NCBI GenBank assembly: GCA_021018995.1
Contig: CM037588.1
Span: 152,353,725-152,417,724 of the forward strand
From: Chloranthus sessilifolius
Lineage: Eukaryota; Streptophyta; Magnoliopsida; Chloranthales; Chloranthaceae
Direction: 5' to 3'
DNA: 64,000 bases
Below are positions 10,651-21,302 of this stretch, in pieces (position 1 is the stretch's first letter; every line of letters starts with the position of its first letter). The translations under genes and the position numbers were made by a program. The notes beneath the pieces were generated by a model. The model was not told where the DNA came from. It made no database searches and saw nothing but the letters and a program-made list of their open reading frames with translations.

Positions 10651-12080
10651 ATGCCACCCAAAATACGGTTGCCTTCGAAGAAGGCGGCCTCTAAGCTCTC
10701 AATTCGGCGTAAGAACGCCGCACCGCCACCACCTACCCCATCACCGGTGAGGACTCCATCACCGTCGGCATCGAAGACCACCTGCGGTTCGACGAGCGCG
10801 TCTTCGCGCGAGTCTTCACGCAAGTCGACACCCATGCCGCCACCACCCACCAATGTAATTCAACCCAACGAGTGGTGGGCAGCCAAGACCTTTGAGGTCG
10901 AGTGCATCATCGACCCAACCCTCTTCACAAACCCTGATGTACCGAGCGAGACCCAATGGGCTCGCAATTACCTCCAAAATGCCGGTCTCGGTAATATTTT
11001 GAAACCAATCCGGGGTTCCTACTACCCTAGGTTGGTTAGATTGTTTTACCAAGGGCTAACGGATGGCCCTACCGACGATATTGTGTTGACCAAGATTGAG
11101 GGTCGGGAATACACAATCACCCGTCGCCACATACACGAGGTACTCGAGTGTTACTTTGATTTCACACCAGAGACCACCCTCTTTCCACCCTTCGAGGAAG
11201 AGGCCAAATTTGAAGAGATCATAGCCCGTATGACCAACGGGAAGACGGGGTCGGGATCCTCCATTAGGAGGGTCGACCTTCCCCACTATATGTGGATGCT
11301 TGATTCAATAATTAAGTGTAACCTATACCCACTATGCCACGATACAGAGCGCGTAGAGAAAGTGTAACAAGCACTTTATGCGGCCTTCTGTGGCCGATGG
11401 TTTGATGCGACCATGCTTATCCTAGAGGGGATGAGGTACATAAAAGGTAAGTTGATGAAGGGCAACTTGAGGCCCAAGGAGAAGATGCCGTATGCTCAGC
11501 TCATATCGAGCATGTTGGAGTGTTACTCCAATGCTCTCGAGTATGTGGTATCGCCCCATGAGGTGAGGGCAACAGACCAAGTGAAGACGTTTTCAAAGTC
11601 TTCCTGGAGCTGTAGTTACAATTTATTGAAGCGGACCCTACCGGCTCCGGGTCTCATTCCAGCAGCAGCAACAGCTCCAGTACCAACACCACCCCCACCA
11701 CCACATCTGGACCCACCCGTGGGTGGGGCACACCCAGTTGAGCCACCAGTGGAGGGGGCACCCTCCCATACCACCGCTTCACCTACGCCGCCAGCACAGT
11801 CCGTTGCAGCTACACCTACTTCATCCTACTGCCGCCGAGCACCCCACTCCGGTCCTACCATTGAGGACGTGTTGGCACGCATGGAGGCCAACAACGAACG
11901 GATGAACCGGATGATGGACTTCCTTATGTTCCATACGCTCCGCTACATCTACCCATTGGACTACCAGCGGCGCCTCGCTTAGGAGGAGGAGTGGACAGCA
12001 GGCTAGACCGCCTTCCATAGGGGTCCAGTCTTCCATCCTAGCACATCGACGGCCGACGCTCGGCTCTGCACACAAGAGCT
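10651..12080 (+). pseudogene. Extra ORF of A (putative plant transposon protein-like), broken
   Basis: Sense ORF between pol and the 3' LTR, matching the intact 507-codon ORF of B along its whole length. It has a basic Ser/Pro-rich start, the core PNEWWAAKTFEVE, RGSYYPRLVRLFYQGL, IEGREYTITRRHIHEVLE, LPHYMWMLDSIIKCNLYP and GMRYIKGKLMKGN, then a Pro/Ala-rich linker and a short C-terminal helix. A stop at 11365 (TAA where B has CAA) splits it, and more stops follow at 11980 and about 12004. The core resembles the plant 'putative plant transposon protein' domain found in repetitive ORFs. Its biochemical role is not known to me, and it is not a standard Tekay gene. Confidence 0.75.
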
Positions 12081-12376
12081 TTGAGACGGATCACCCAATG
12101 ACCCAGGAGCCACCCCGGTCGAGCGGCCGATCCAGCCACCCGGTGAGCCATGACGCCGACGATCCATGAGCTACACCTGATATTTAGATTTCCATTGTAT
12201 TTTGTATGCACATTTTGTTAGCTTACATATGTATTAAACCAAATTGTAAAAATTTGAGTAAATCAATAGAACAAATTTTATCATATGTTGCCAGTAGTAT
12301 AATTTTTGTAAACTATGAGTATGGGACTTGTTAACATTATCCATGGGTGACTTACTAGGCCACCTCACCTCCGTGT

Positions 12377-12396
12377 GGGGGGGGGGGAGGGGGGGG
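12377..12396 (+). other. Poly-G tract upstream of the 3' LTR of A
   Basis: Runs of 11 G and 8 G separated by one A. A similar G run sits at the same relative place in B (45702-45714), after the same ACCTCACCT word. It could form quadruplexes or be a sequencing-sensitive homopolymer. Confidence 0.7.
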
Positions 12397-12444
12397 TTAC
12401 CCAAAGGACGGCGCCTTGAGTTATTTTTGAGGATGAAAATTCGC

Positions 12445-12457
12445 AAGGTGGGGAGGA
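12445..12457 (+). other. Polypurine tract of A
   Basis: A mostly purine stretch, AAGGTGGGGAGGA, directly abuts the TG that opens the 3' LTR. It is identical in B. This is the usual plus-strand primer position. Confidence 0.8.
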
Positions 12458-13032
12458 TGTAATATCCTAAAAAATTTTGTTAAATAGTGACCTTGGGATT
12501 CGTGCCTGACTGGTCATAAGTTTGACCAAGTAGGAGTTCACTAGTTGACTCGAGAAGTGATGAATGGATATGATGTGAAAATGAGGTAAGTAGGTGGAGG
12601 GTAGCGTAAATCTCGAGTCACATACACCTATCGAGGTGTATGTGCTTAACACCAAGACAAGAGGGATATAAGGGTTTAATAACCCTATTTCTCTTTTGTT
12701 TGAACTATTGAAGAGAGAGTTAAGAGGAGAGAGAGAGAAGTGAAGAGGAGTTATTGAGGAAGAGGTGAATGCAAATCAAAGGGTAGATATGTGGATTCAT
12801 TGACGGATTCAAGGCGATTGGGATCGTGAAGCAAGTGATGGAACCCTAGCCATCAAACCCAACAAAGCTATCCCTTGAAGGGATTCTTGAGGTAAGTTTT
12901 AAATCGAAGTAATACATAGATGTAGGATGATTAAATTCTGTCAAATATGCTTAGAAGGAAAGATTAAAGGCATAGGAAAGAAAGGATAGAGATTTGGAAG
13001 ATCAACTCGAAAGGAGGCTGAATCTGGCCAAA

Positions 13033-13377
13033 TCGATTAATCAAAATGGGAGTTCGATTAATCGATTTTGGCCAAGAAGTTGAAAAGTCATGGAAGCCAG
13101 ATTTCGATTAGTCGATTTGGAAATCGACTAATCGACTGAGAAGCTCCAGCCACTGGAGGAAAGTAACCTGGTGAAATCAACTAATCGAATTGGAATTTCG
13201 ATTAATCGATTTCAGATTTCGATTAATCGATTTGGGATCGATTTATCGATTTTGTGATTTCGATCACTCGATTTGAGAATCAACTCCATTAGGTTAGAGA
13301 CTTCGATTAATCAAATTTGAATTTTGATTAATCAATTTCGAGAATCAATTAATCGATTTTGGGAATCGATTAATTGA
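13033..13377 (+). repeat. Palindromic-word array in 3' LTR of A
   Basis: Shorter than the 5' LTR array (72-495) by a few words. Several words are eroded to TCAATTAATCGA, TTGATTAATCAA or TCGATTAATTGA. Confidence 0.9.
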
Positions 13378-14443
13378 CTTTGACAGTTTTGCTTAAACGT
13401 TATAGTTGACTTTGAGATACAAGGAGGGTCTTGGACCTTCTTTGTTATATCTTTAGTGATGAGTTACATGTGTTATGTTGTACCATAGGTGATACGTGTG
13501 ATCATGAGTATAAAGGTGCCGCGTGGGACCTTGATGTTGGGAGTTTCAAAGACTTGAGGTAGGGAACACCTTGAACATATACTTTAATTTCAAGAGCATA
13601 TATGTAGTGATATAATTAACAAATTGAAGTTATTTTTAAATTGTGAAAAGCTTTGTGAAAATAGGTGTGTGTGTGACACCAAAAATATAATAAAGGCATC
13701 CGTGTGATGCAAGTAACTAAGAACAAGTAATCTAATGAGATTGAGACATCCCCAGGGGATGAGAAAGTAATAAAAGCATCAGGTGTGATGCGATTATGTA
13801 TACATCCCAGGGATGTATACATAGGATTGAATAATTACTGTTGAGACCTAACTGATATAAGATAGCACACTTACACGGTGAATAACTATATGTAATGCAC
13901 ATGATATTTTTGTTATTTGAGGTTTGGAGGATACCCCACCGACGTGGCGGGATACCCACGGTGTGGCAGGATATCAAGTGGCCGATGCACTGACGAATCC
14001 GTACACCAGCACGGAGGTTTATTCGTGACCGTAAGTACATCCCAGGGATGTTGTGTGATATTTAACCTCGCCACCTAGTGAGAAAGGGGCTTGGGTCGTA
14101 TTCCTAGGCAATATATTTTTTACAACTGTCTAATTAGATGACGATGAAGGGTATCTCATCGGGGCTCGATGCTATATTGCTCGGAGATTACTTAAGTTAA
14201 AAATTTAAGTTTTGCTTTAGGCATGTTTAGTGTCATTCATGATTAAATCAACAGTAATATAATACATGCAACTTACCAGTAAATTGAGTGTAAATCATCT
14301 GCTTTTAATTGGTTTTCTAGCAAATGCATAGATTCATCATGCTTTGAATATCATGGAATATATGTGAGTTTTGATTTATATGTTCATTGTGTTGTTCCCT
14401 ATTGAGCTAGGATGTAGCTCACCCCTTTAGACTATACGTCGCA

Positions 14444-14548
14444 GGTCCACTGATAGCAGCAGCGGAGGCTTCGGGGGATGTGGATCCGGGTGATTCGGAT
14501 TACGTACCTGGAGACGAGTTGGAGCCTCCTCCCGAAGACTTCTTCTAG
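14444..14548 (+). other. Conserved 35-codon open block (A, 3' copy)
   Basis: Same length and frame as 1546-1650, ending ELEPPPEDFF plus TAG, with a few substitutions and no indel. Confidence 0.5.
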
Positions 14549-14916
14549 GTGACTCTGTTGTGCACTTTGATAGAGAGTCAGTTTTGTGAGCAGATTAGTG
14601 CGGCTTGGTATGTCAAGCCTTTATTTTTGAAATAATGTAATTAAACTAGATTATTCTTTTAGCGAATCATCTGGGGTGATCTGATTATCACCGATGGTTC
14701 GGGTCGCTTCTCTGTTCATGCAGTGGCATGAAAGTAGAACTGTCCTTTGAATATGTCAGTTGGGCATATTAACGTTTTTTCGCTTTAATGAAATTAATTG
14801 CTTTATTTGTTAAATTGTGCTTGTTATACTAATGTTCTGTGCTAAGTTTTGGGGCACGGTCCAGAGGATCGTTCTGATGGCACGGGTTTCGGGGTGCTGA
14901 AATCCGGGCTGTCACA

Positions 14917-15642
14917 TCTTTTAAGAAAAGTCTGAAGTTCTAGGAACCAAAAACCTAGAGTGCAACTCAACCCTTTTATTTATAAAAATTTTTAGAGCGA
15001 ACCTCAAATTTTTCAAAGGGAACAAGCTTGAGAATTGATGTTGTGTCTAATGGTTGTGAGGTAGGGGCCTATTTATAGGTGTTCGGGCAATTATACGCAT
15101 ACAAGTTTGTGCACAATTAAGGAATTGTGCGCATACTATCCTAGGTATAAATGAATTGTGTGCAGGTTCCCCTGTGCATAATTCGGGGGAGGTCGGTCAC
15201 CGACTGTGAAATGACCGGTTGACTGGCTCAGCCGGTGTAGTCTAGTTTTAGTCTGTTTGGGACTGATTATGAGCATACGGGAATGCGCATAATCAAATTA
15301 TGTGCATATGTACATGTGCATAATTCCGAACCTAGGGTGGTGCACGGAAGGTGTACCCCAGTCCAATTTGGACTGATTGTACGCAGGTGGGCCTGCACAC
15401 AAGCGAATTATGCGCATACCTATATGCGCATAATTCGAGGACCTCTCGAGCTGGGTCAGGTATGAGTTTGTGAGCCAAGATTTCAGCCACAAACTCAATC
15501 ATACATCATAGTGTATAATCCGCAAACTGCGGGCTTTTAGGATTTCTGGAGAGGGTTGCCCCTTTCCGAAAATCATAGGCAAGGTCAAAGGTTGACTGAA
15601 CATGTTTATGTATTCCGAGAGGGTGAAAAATGGGTGTCTACA
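14917..15642 (+). repeat. Truncated LTR of another family, cut by A
   Basis: No coding signal. The right end GGGTGTCTACA at 15642 has the TG..CA form of an LTR end, and the left side is cut at the 3' end of A. It holds repeated TGCGCA/TGTGCA words flanked by AATT, arranged as pairs 14 bp apart (six pairs seen, one with a 9-base rather than 8-base gap). One pair is a perfect inverted repeat at 15404-15437. Confidence 0.5.
15404..15437. repeat. Perfect 15-bp inverted repeat, 4-base loop
   Basis: CGAATTATGCGCATA (15404-15418), spacer CCTA, then its exact reverse complement (15423-15437). Confidence 0.95.
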
Positions 15643-17000
15643 GTTATCCTTCATCCATTTGAAAATTTGCTAACTTTTGTTTGGCTTTACACTTATTAGT
15701 GTAATGACCAAACCTATGACATTTATAACATTTAATGTCATCTTTAGATTTTTTAATTATTTTTCTCGATTTTCATGAGAAAAAGAGGGCTTATCGTCCT
15801 TTTTAGAAAAGTGGCAATATTTTCGTTTAGATTGTTTAGGAAAATCTTTGAATATTTTTCCTTTTCCTTTGGAAGAAAATTTGATTTTAGTATCATAGGT
15901 GAATTGATCACAAAATTCACTTAATTCTTTACAACCAGTGAGTCGTTATTGCTTTAATTATTAATATAATTTTAAATCATTACACAAGCTTAATCCTTCA
16001 CGAATAATAATACTCGTGAGTTGACTATAAGTAAATTGATTATAATTAATGACTTGGTGATCATTTTGATCATAATGTTTATTTCTAACTCTTTTAGCAA
16101 GTAGGCTGGGAAGTCCATCAATGAATTTGACTTTCCAATATTCATTGTTGATATTATTGTGTTGCATGACTTTGGTCATAAAAATATCTTTGTTCCATTT
16201 AAAATGGGTTAAAGAAGGGCAACGAAATTTTTTTAAAACTCTCGGCCTCGTTCATATTGATGAGTCCAAGAACCAACAAATGAAGAATAATGTTGTTTGT
16301 CAAAGTGTAAACAACATCGGTTTAGTAGTACTGAGAATTTCATTACATTGAGTAGGAGTGAGAATATTATCCCACCATCTTTTCAACATGCCAATAAAAT
16401 CAATAGTAATGAAACATGCAATTTGTTGATCAGTATTATAACCCTATTTACAAACGGTACTATACCTAAATATCTCATGTATAATTTCAAAGATGGCATA
16501 CTCAGATTTACCATCGATGTTCCATTCATAAATAGATTTATTATTATAAGATGTTTGCACTTACAAATAATCTTCTTCATAAAAAAGATCTTAGGGTGTA
16601 GATCTAGGATAATAATGTCTAGAATTTAAATCCCATCTATTTTTAGATTTAAGTGTACATTGAATTGTATTGAATTCCATTTCATTTTGTAGCGATTCAA
16701 AATTGTTTTGTATTTCTACAATATTAGAAATTTCATTGTCAGATTTAGTAATTACATTGATTTGTAGATTATCTTTCTTATCTGGTTTAAGAGATAATCT
16801 TTTTAACCTAGAGGTTAATTTATCAAGAAATTCATCTTGCTTCATAATTTGGGTTTTTGAAGATAAATTAAATCCAGTAATTTCTACTGGTGATTTAATA
16901 TTGGGTTGTTCCCGATTTATAACAGTTGGATTTGAATTTTTAAGAATAGAAAAAAATGAAGTATTATTTTCTATCCGATTTAATTAATTACTAATTATTT
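15643..17000 (-). pseudogene. Endogenous caulimovirid coat-protein region, broken
   Basis: Remnant of a plant pararetrovirus of the florendovirus/petuvirus type. Read on the - strand it has a coiled, Lys/Asn-rich upstream part (16591-16845), a capsid-like part (around 15961-16550), and a CCHC zinc knuckle of the form C-x2-C-x4-H-x4-C at 15689-15730. The capsid part matches the pattern of caulimovirid coat proteins (aromatic-Lys-Phe-Ile-x-Gly-Leu-Pro, then Glu-Gly-Leu-x-Leu-Cys-Asn-Asp). Stops and frameshifts interrupt it throughout. The polymerase that should follow is absent, because the sequence ends at the LTR remnant at 15642. Confidence 0.8.
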
Positions 17001-17849
17001 GAAGATTTAGATTAGTAAAATTATTGTTTGTAAAGATTTGATAAATCTACTTTTACTGATTTCTGTGTTGCTTCAACAGGTTTAATGAAAGCAGTTGCTT
17101 CTAAAGTTGTTAAATGAACTTGGGTTAATCTTAAAGCTTCTACTGGAGGATGAATTGATTGAATTATAGAACCATCCAATTTCTACCAAGATTTATGACA
17201 TTCTTTGAGGATATGAATCTTTCTTTCTTCCTGAGTCATTTCAGAAAATTGGGTTGCTTTAAATCATGTAACAAAGGAATAATTTGATAAGAGAATTTTA
17301 CGTATTTATAAAATTCATTCTTAAATTCTTATAATTTTTCATTTGAAATTTTTTTAAAATACCATGCACGAAATGATGCATATTTTCCTGATAAAGTTTG
17401 GAATTTATTTGTTGATAATTAATAATAAAATCTGAGTTTTATTTGATCTATAATTTTTTTCTAAATTGATAAATTCATCTCACTAACAGTAGGAGATTCC
17501 CTCTGTTATTGGGTGTATAACCCATGAGGGATTTGTTGTTCTGAGATCTGAATTCCTTCAAGATTGGGTTGATCAAGGTCAGAAATAACCAATGAGGTTA
17601 TTCTTGAAACAGAGTTTCTAAACAAAGATGCCATAAAAACTTTATAAGGTGCTCGAGATTCATAATATGATCTTCGAGAGGGAGTCCTTAAAGTTGACGG
17701 TCGATCAAATTTAAGAATTACATCTCATTGATGTGTCTGAACTATTTGTTCAATATTCTGATTAAGGATAGGACTTGGTGGTACATTTTGAGTGATATTC
17801 TATGATTCTGGAAAAGTAATTTCTTTCTAAGGAATCAAGCGAGGAGAAG
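17001..17849 (-). pseudogene. Linker between viral movement and coat regions
   Basis: AT-rich sequence between two caulimovirid domains that are joined in one polyprotein in florendoviruses and petuviruses. It has only short open stretches. I assign it by position, not by a motif. Confidence 0.5.
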
Positions 17850-18480
17850 CAATAGTAGTGGGTAATAAATTGGTCTCAATTAAGACCATCTTCCCTAGTG
17901 TACTACGGTAATTCACTTTAGAAACTAGTGAAGTCATCACCTTATAATAAAGGTGATATATCAGAGCAATTGTCTCTAATCCACGAAGAAAATTGTATCA
18001 TTTTATTTGAAGATTTAGAGTACAAGCATATAATATATTTCAATCTGATAAAGAGAGAGTCAATTTTGGATAAACATTGAAATAGATTGAACCATGGCGT
18101 AGGCTGGTCTCTACTGCAGCCATCAGAGAAGGGTGTGAGTTAAGGCATCTAGCATCTTTCAAGATTTTCAGTAGACTATTATTATTACCCAATAAAGTTA
18201 AAGGTTTAAAGGCGATTTGGATACATCCTAAATGTAGGAATCTGAATTTATGAAGAACGATTTATAGATCCTCATTAGACAAGAGTTGAAGGCCTTCACG
18301 ATCTTTATTTAAAATGAGTTTTTGCATAGTTATTTTGATTGACATTTGGCTGGACCAATTAGTCCAACCATATTTATAAATGGTTTTAGGATTAATTGAT
18401 GAAATTGTCCATCTAGTCATTCGGCTTTGAACATCAGACCATTGAACAAGTTCATTATTTTTAATTAAATTTGATTTCAT
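17850..18480 (-). pseudogene. Endogenous caulimovirid movement-protein region, broken
   Basis: On the - strand the first 72 codons (18262-18480) are open. After a stop the same frame continues with the pattern of a caulimovirid 30K-type movement protein: a hydrophobic His-Leu-Gly stretch, a Phe-Lys-Pro-Leu-Thr-Leu motif, a Tyr-Phe-Asn-x-Tyr-Pro motif and a Leu-Ser-Leu-Ser-Asp motif. Further stops follow. Its position before the coat region on the same strand is the normal viral order. No restored reading frame is given. Confidence 0.75.
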
Positions 18481-18838
18481 ATTTTAAAAATTAAAAATTG
18501 GCATTGAGTATAACCAATAAGAGTGTAATTACATATGTGAATAGTAAAGTTAAAATACTAATACTATAGTAAATAGTAACCGAAAGACTATCTATATATA
18601 TAGTAAATATTATTCATCATCTTCTCCAGATCCATATGGATAATACTTAGACCGACAAATTTATCACAAACTTACTCGTTTGTCAACAATTTACAAGGAC
18701 CAAAATGGCAACGTAATCCACTGCTTTTTGGCTAACGCCTCAACACGAATTTTTGGCAACTCATAAGCGCGTTAATAAATGTTTGGATCTTCCTTTGTAC
18801 CCATATAAATCAAAGAAGAAAATTAACAGAGTTTAATA

Positions 18839-18912
<74 letters not shown>

Positions 18913-18995
18913 TAGGAGCACTACATACTATCTCTCAAAATTTCTATATTACATACCTGCCATATGTAATTACCAATGATTTAGGCAATAAATAT
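18481..18995 (-). other. Viral leader region with TA microsatellite
   Basis: Non-coding on both strands. It lies between the viral primer site and the movement-protein frame, where a caulimovirid leader would be, and is interrupted by a TG/TA microsatellite. Confidence 0.45.
18839..18908. repeat. (TG)n(TA)n microsatellite
   Basis: About 15 bp of TG followed by about 55 bp of TA. Plant endogenous pararetroviruses are often reported next to TA repeats, so this may mark an insertion or recombination point. Confidence 0.95.
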
Positions 18996-19008
18996 GGCTT
19001 TGATACCA
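18996..19008 (-). other. Caulimovirid-type Met-tRNA primer site
   Basis: On the - strand it reads TGGTATCAAAGCC, complementary to initiator-Met tRNA with one mismatch. It lies upstream of the movement-protein frame, as in caulimovirid genomes. Confidence 0.6.
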
Positions 19009-19187
19009 AATATATATCATTCGAAAAACAAGGGAATCTGAATTCTCACATGTCCAAATGGATGACCTATCATCCTTATCCAATGCTAAATCAATTTCTT
19101 CAAAAATGTATTAGATTCATGCATTAATACACTTCTGCAAAGTCTTCCGACAAGTTTCCAACGATGATTATCAATTCAAAACCACAG

Positions 19188-19430
19188 ATGGAAGAAAACT
19201 TTCACACCAATCTCCATGTGGAATATATGTATACTCCATAGCAATTAAAAGACGCTGATAAACTACTTTCACAAATGATCACCAAAAATAATTTAGATCT
19301 TTTAGAATCTTTGGAAAATGAAATTGTTGTCTATGAAGATGAAATACTACAAGGACCACAAGATCCCTACAGTCCTGCATCCGACTACTCGATTTACTAT
19401 CATAATCTCGAAAATCACATGGAAGCCTAA
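19188..19430 (+). pseudogene. Small + strand ORF remnant, probably viral terminal ORF
   Basis: 81 codons including the stop, with one internal TAG near codon 18. It is acidic, with a Leu/Glu-rich helical middle and a Tyr-rich end. It lies just upstream of a 35S-like promoter on the same strand, where caulimovirids have their last ORF. It is on the opposite strand to the coat and movement regions, so the locus is rearranged. No domain is recognised. Confidence 0.4.
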
Positions 19431-19636
19431 TGGTCAGCCACTTGCTAGCTCAAGTATCGTGATTATAATTGTCTGACATTATTCCTCATGTCAGTTAAAA
19501 ATAATTACCTTTGATAATGCAAAAGGATGAAGCTTATAATGGACCCTACCACGATGTCCAATTAGTCATCATCTAGCAAAAGCAAATTGTCAACCAATAT
19601 GTCACAATCAACAGTTGTCCTCAATAATTCAACCAC

Positions 19637-19763
19637 TGACGCAAGTCATGACGTCACAACTTAATAATTTGGGACGAAGCGACTGCAACCTCTCTACTCA
19701 ACACACGTGTCCCTCACTTTTGCAGATTTCAATCATTTTCAAGTCCGACTCCATCTATTAAAA
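19637..19763 (+). promoter_or_regulatory. 35S-like promoter with as-1 element
   Basis: TGACGCAAGTCATGACG (19637-19653) has two TGACG boxes exactly 12 bp apart, the spacing of the as-1 element of caulimovirus 35S promoters, which TGA-type bZIP factors bind. A G-box-like CACGTG lies near 19705 and a weak TATA-like CTATTAAAA at 19755-19763. The direction would be rightward. The gap from as-1 to TATA is longer than in CaMV, so activity is uncertain. Confidence 0.6.
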
Positions 19764-20199
19764 ACTACGCTTGAAACTTGTCCAAGCATCCGAAAATAAT
19801 TCGAAAAAATATTTTGGACATTTCTTCTTTCTTTCTTTTGTTTAAGTGTGTATTGGGAGTTTTAGAGAGAAAGCTCATTTGGTATCACTCTTTCCCTTAC
19901 CTTTGTAATTATTAGTTGTTGAAAATATATGTGCATATAATTGTTGCATAGTATATTTAAATAGTATAGCATAGTAATTATTGTTCCCTAATTTATTTAT
20001 AGGTGCCTAATAATGTATACTGTAGTGATTCAAATTTCATGTCTTTGATACACCTAATTTATTTATACGTGCCTAATAACGTATACAAAACATGCATTGA
20101 TTTTTTAAACATTCTAATTAAAAATATATATTTTGGTTTTTCAGTAATTGACACAAGTTATGTGATAACCTATTGGTTAAAGGCTTGAATTTGAGATAA
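19764..20199 (+). other. Non-coding stretch after the viral promoter
   Basis: AT-rich, with a TTTCTTTCTTTC tract at 19830. It is compatible with the start of a viral leader up to about 19900. Between 19990 and 20100 a short direct repeat (GTGCCTAATAA..GTATAC, twice) occurs. No gene seen. Confidence 0.35.
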
Positions 20200-20649
20200 A
20201 AGATTTGAGGATCGAGCATCATAATCTCATTTAAAGTTTTTCTTAAGAATAGAGGTTCTTCCTGTAAGAAAACCCTAGAGACCTTAGAGAAGAGATTCTA
20301 GATCCTCCTTTTCTATAACTTTCTTTTTAAAAGATCGACGAAACTTTTGCATTTATTCTCAAGCGGCCTTCGCCTCCTTCAAGAGTCATCGTTGTAGTAA
20401 GAAACTCGATTGAATCGTGGAGATACGATCGTTCTAGGTATGGAGAAATCAAAATTTTCCTATGAACTTAAAATATTAATTTAAAAATGAGTTTCATGTT
20501 AATTAATACTTTTATTACATAAATAATGAATGGTATGATTAGATAGGATACATGTTATGATTGATGTTTTTTAATGTTGATGTTTTTGAGCTAAAAAGAG
20601 ATTGGGTTAAATCCCACCATGCGATGCGATTTGAGACACTTTAAGGAGT

Positions 20650-20890
20650 GGTCGCTAGTCGAAATCGATCGATCGAGTTTGGGAATCGAATCGATCAATC
20701 AATTTATGGACTATAAATCACAGTATGCTCACGGGTCGAAATCGATTGATTGATTTCTGGACAATAATTCATGGTTTGCTCTAAGGTTAGAATCGATCGA
20801 TCAATTATGACTGATACTAGTTTGAAAATTCTTGGAGAGAAATTAATTGATCGAGCTTGGAAATCGATCGATTTTGGGCAGACAAGTTCA
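20650..20890. repeat. TCGATCGATCGA-type palindromic words
   Basis: Words such as ATCGATCGATCGA, TCGATCAATCAA and TCGATTGATTGA, about seven in 240 bp. They are less regularly spaced than the arrays of A, B, C and D. Confidence 0.7.
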
Positions 20891-21077
20891 CGGATTTAGA
20901 TTCGGGGACAAACTTTTGTATCCTTCTTTTCAGTTCTTTTTACAATAGTTCAATTAAATGCTAAGGTTTATGCACAACAATTATATTTTCATGCACTTTA
21001 ATATTTTATGATGGTCTACAAATTATATGATTAAGATACATGAACATGATGAAATGTTAAGCAACGATCATGTTTAA

Positions 21078-21302
21078 TTAGACCCAACGCCTGAGAGCGA
21101 CAAAGTCTAACGAATATTAAATAATAAACATGATTAGACCCAACGTCTTGAGAGGGACGGAGTCTAACGAACATTAAATGATAAGAATTATTAGACCCAA
21201 CGTCTTGAGAGGGACAGAGTCTGACAAAACAATAAATAAGGATACATTAGACCCAACATCTTGAGAGAGACGAAGTTTAAAAGTTAACATTTTGAGATGG
21301 AT
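21078..21302. repeat. 56-57 bp tandem repeat, about four copies
   Basis: Units begin TTAGACCCAACG at 21078, 21134 and 21191, and TTAGACCCAACA at 21247. Each contains TTGAGAGGGACGGAGTCTAA or a variant. Confidence 0.95.

Larger units (their letters stand above)
1..14916 (+). mobile_element. Element A: Ty3/gypsy chromovirus (Tekay/Del-like), decayed, 5' end outside the window
   Basis: Order on the + strand: 5' LTR, initiator-Met-tRNA primer site, gag, protease, reverse transcriptase, RNase H, integrase with GPY/F-like and chromodomain-like tail, palindromic array, extra ORF, polypurine tract, 3' LTR. The window starts inside the 5' LTR: base 1 aligns with 12953 of the 3' LTR, so about 495 bp are missing. 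Every ORF is broken by stops and frameshifts, and a solo LTR sits inside the RT. The two LTRs show scattered substitutions and indels, clearly more than in B or C, so A is the oldest of the three. The clade call rests on the long LTR (2459 bp), the Met-tRNA primer site and the C-terminal motif beginning [16 protein letters not shown]; a phylogeny was not run. Five bases follow the 3' LTR (TCTTT, 14917-14921), but the left target duplication is not visible. Confidence 0.9.
12458..14916 (+). repeat. 3' LTR of element A
   Basis: 2459 bp, TGTAATATCC to GGCTGTCACA. Parts in order: TATA-like GATATAAGGG near 12665, leader, donor-like GAG|GTAAGT (12892), word array (13033-13377), CCC-A-GGG palindromes, acceptor-like GTCGCAG|GT, 35-codon block (14444-14548), LTR end. 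Confidence 0.93.

Noticed and set aside
16121-16629. Host genes in + strand frames over the viral region
   Set aside because: The - strand frames carry the caulimovirid coat and zinc-knuckle patterns; the + strand frames have none.
18840-19127. 95-codon frame with a YIYIYI run
   Set aside because: Starts in a TG/TA microsatellite. No coding signal after it.
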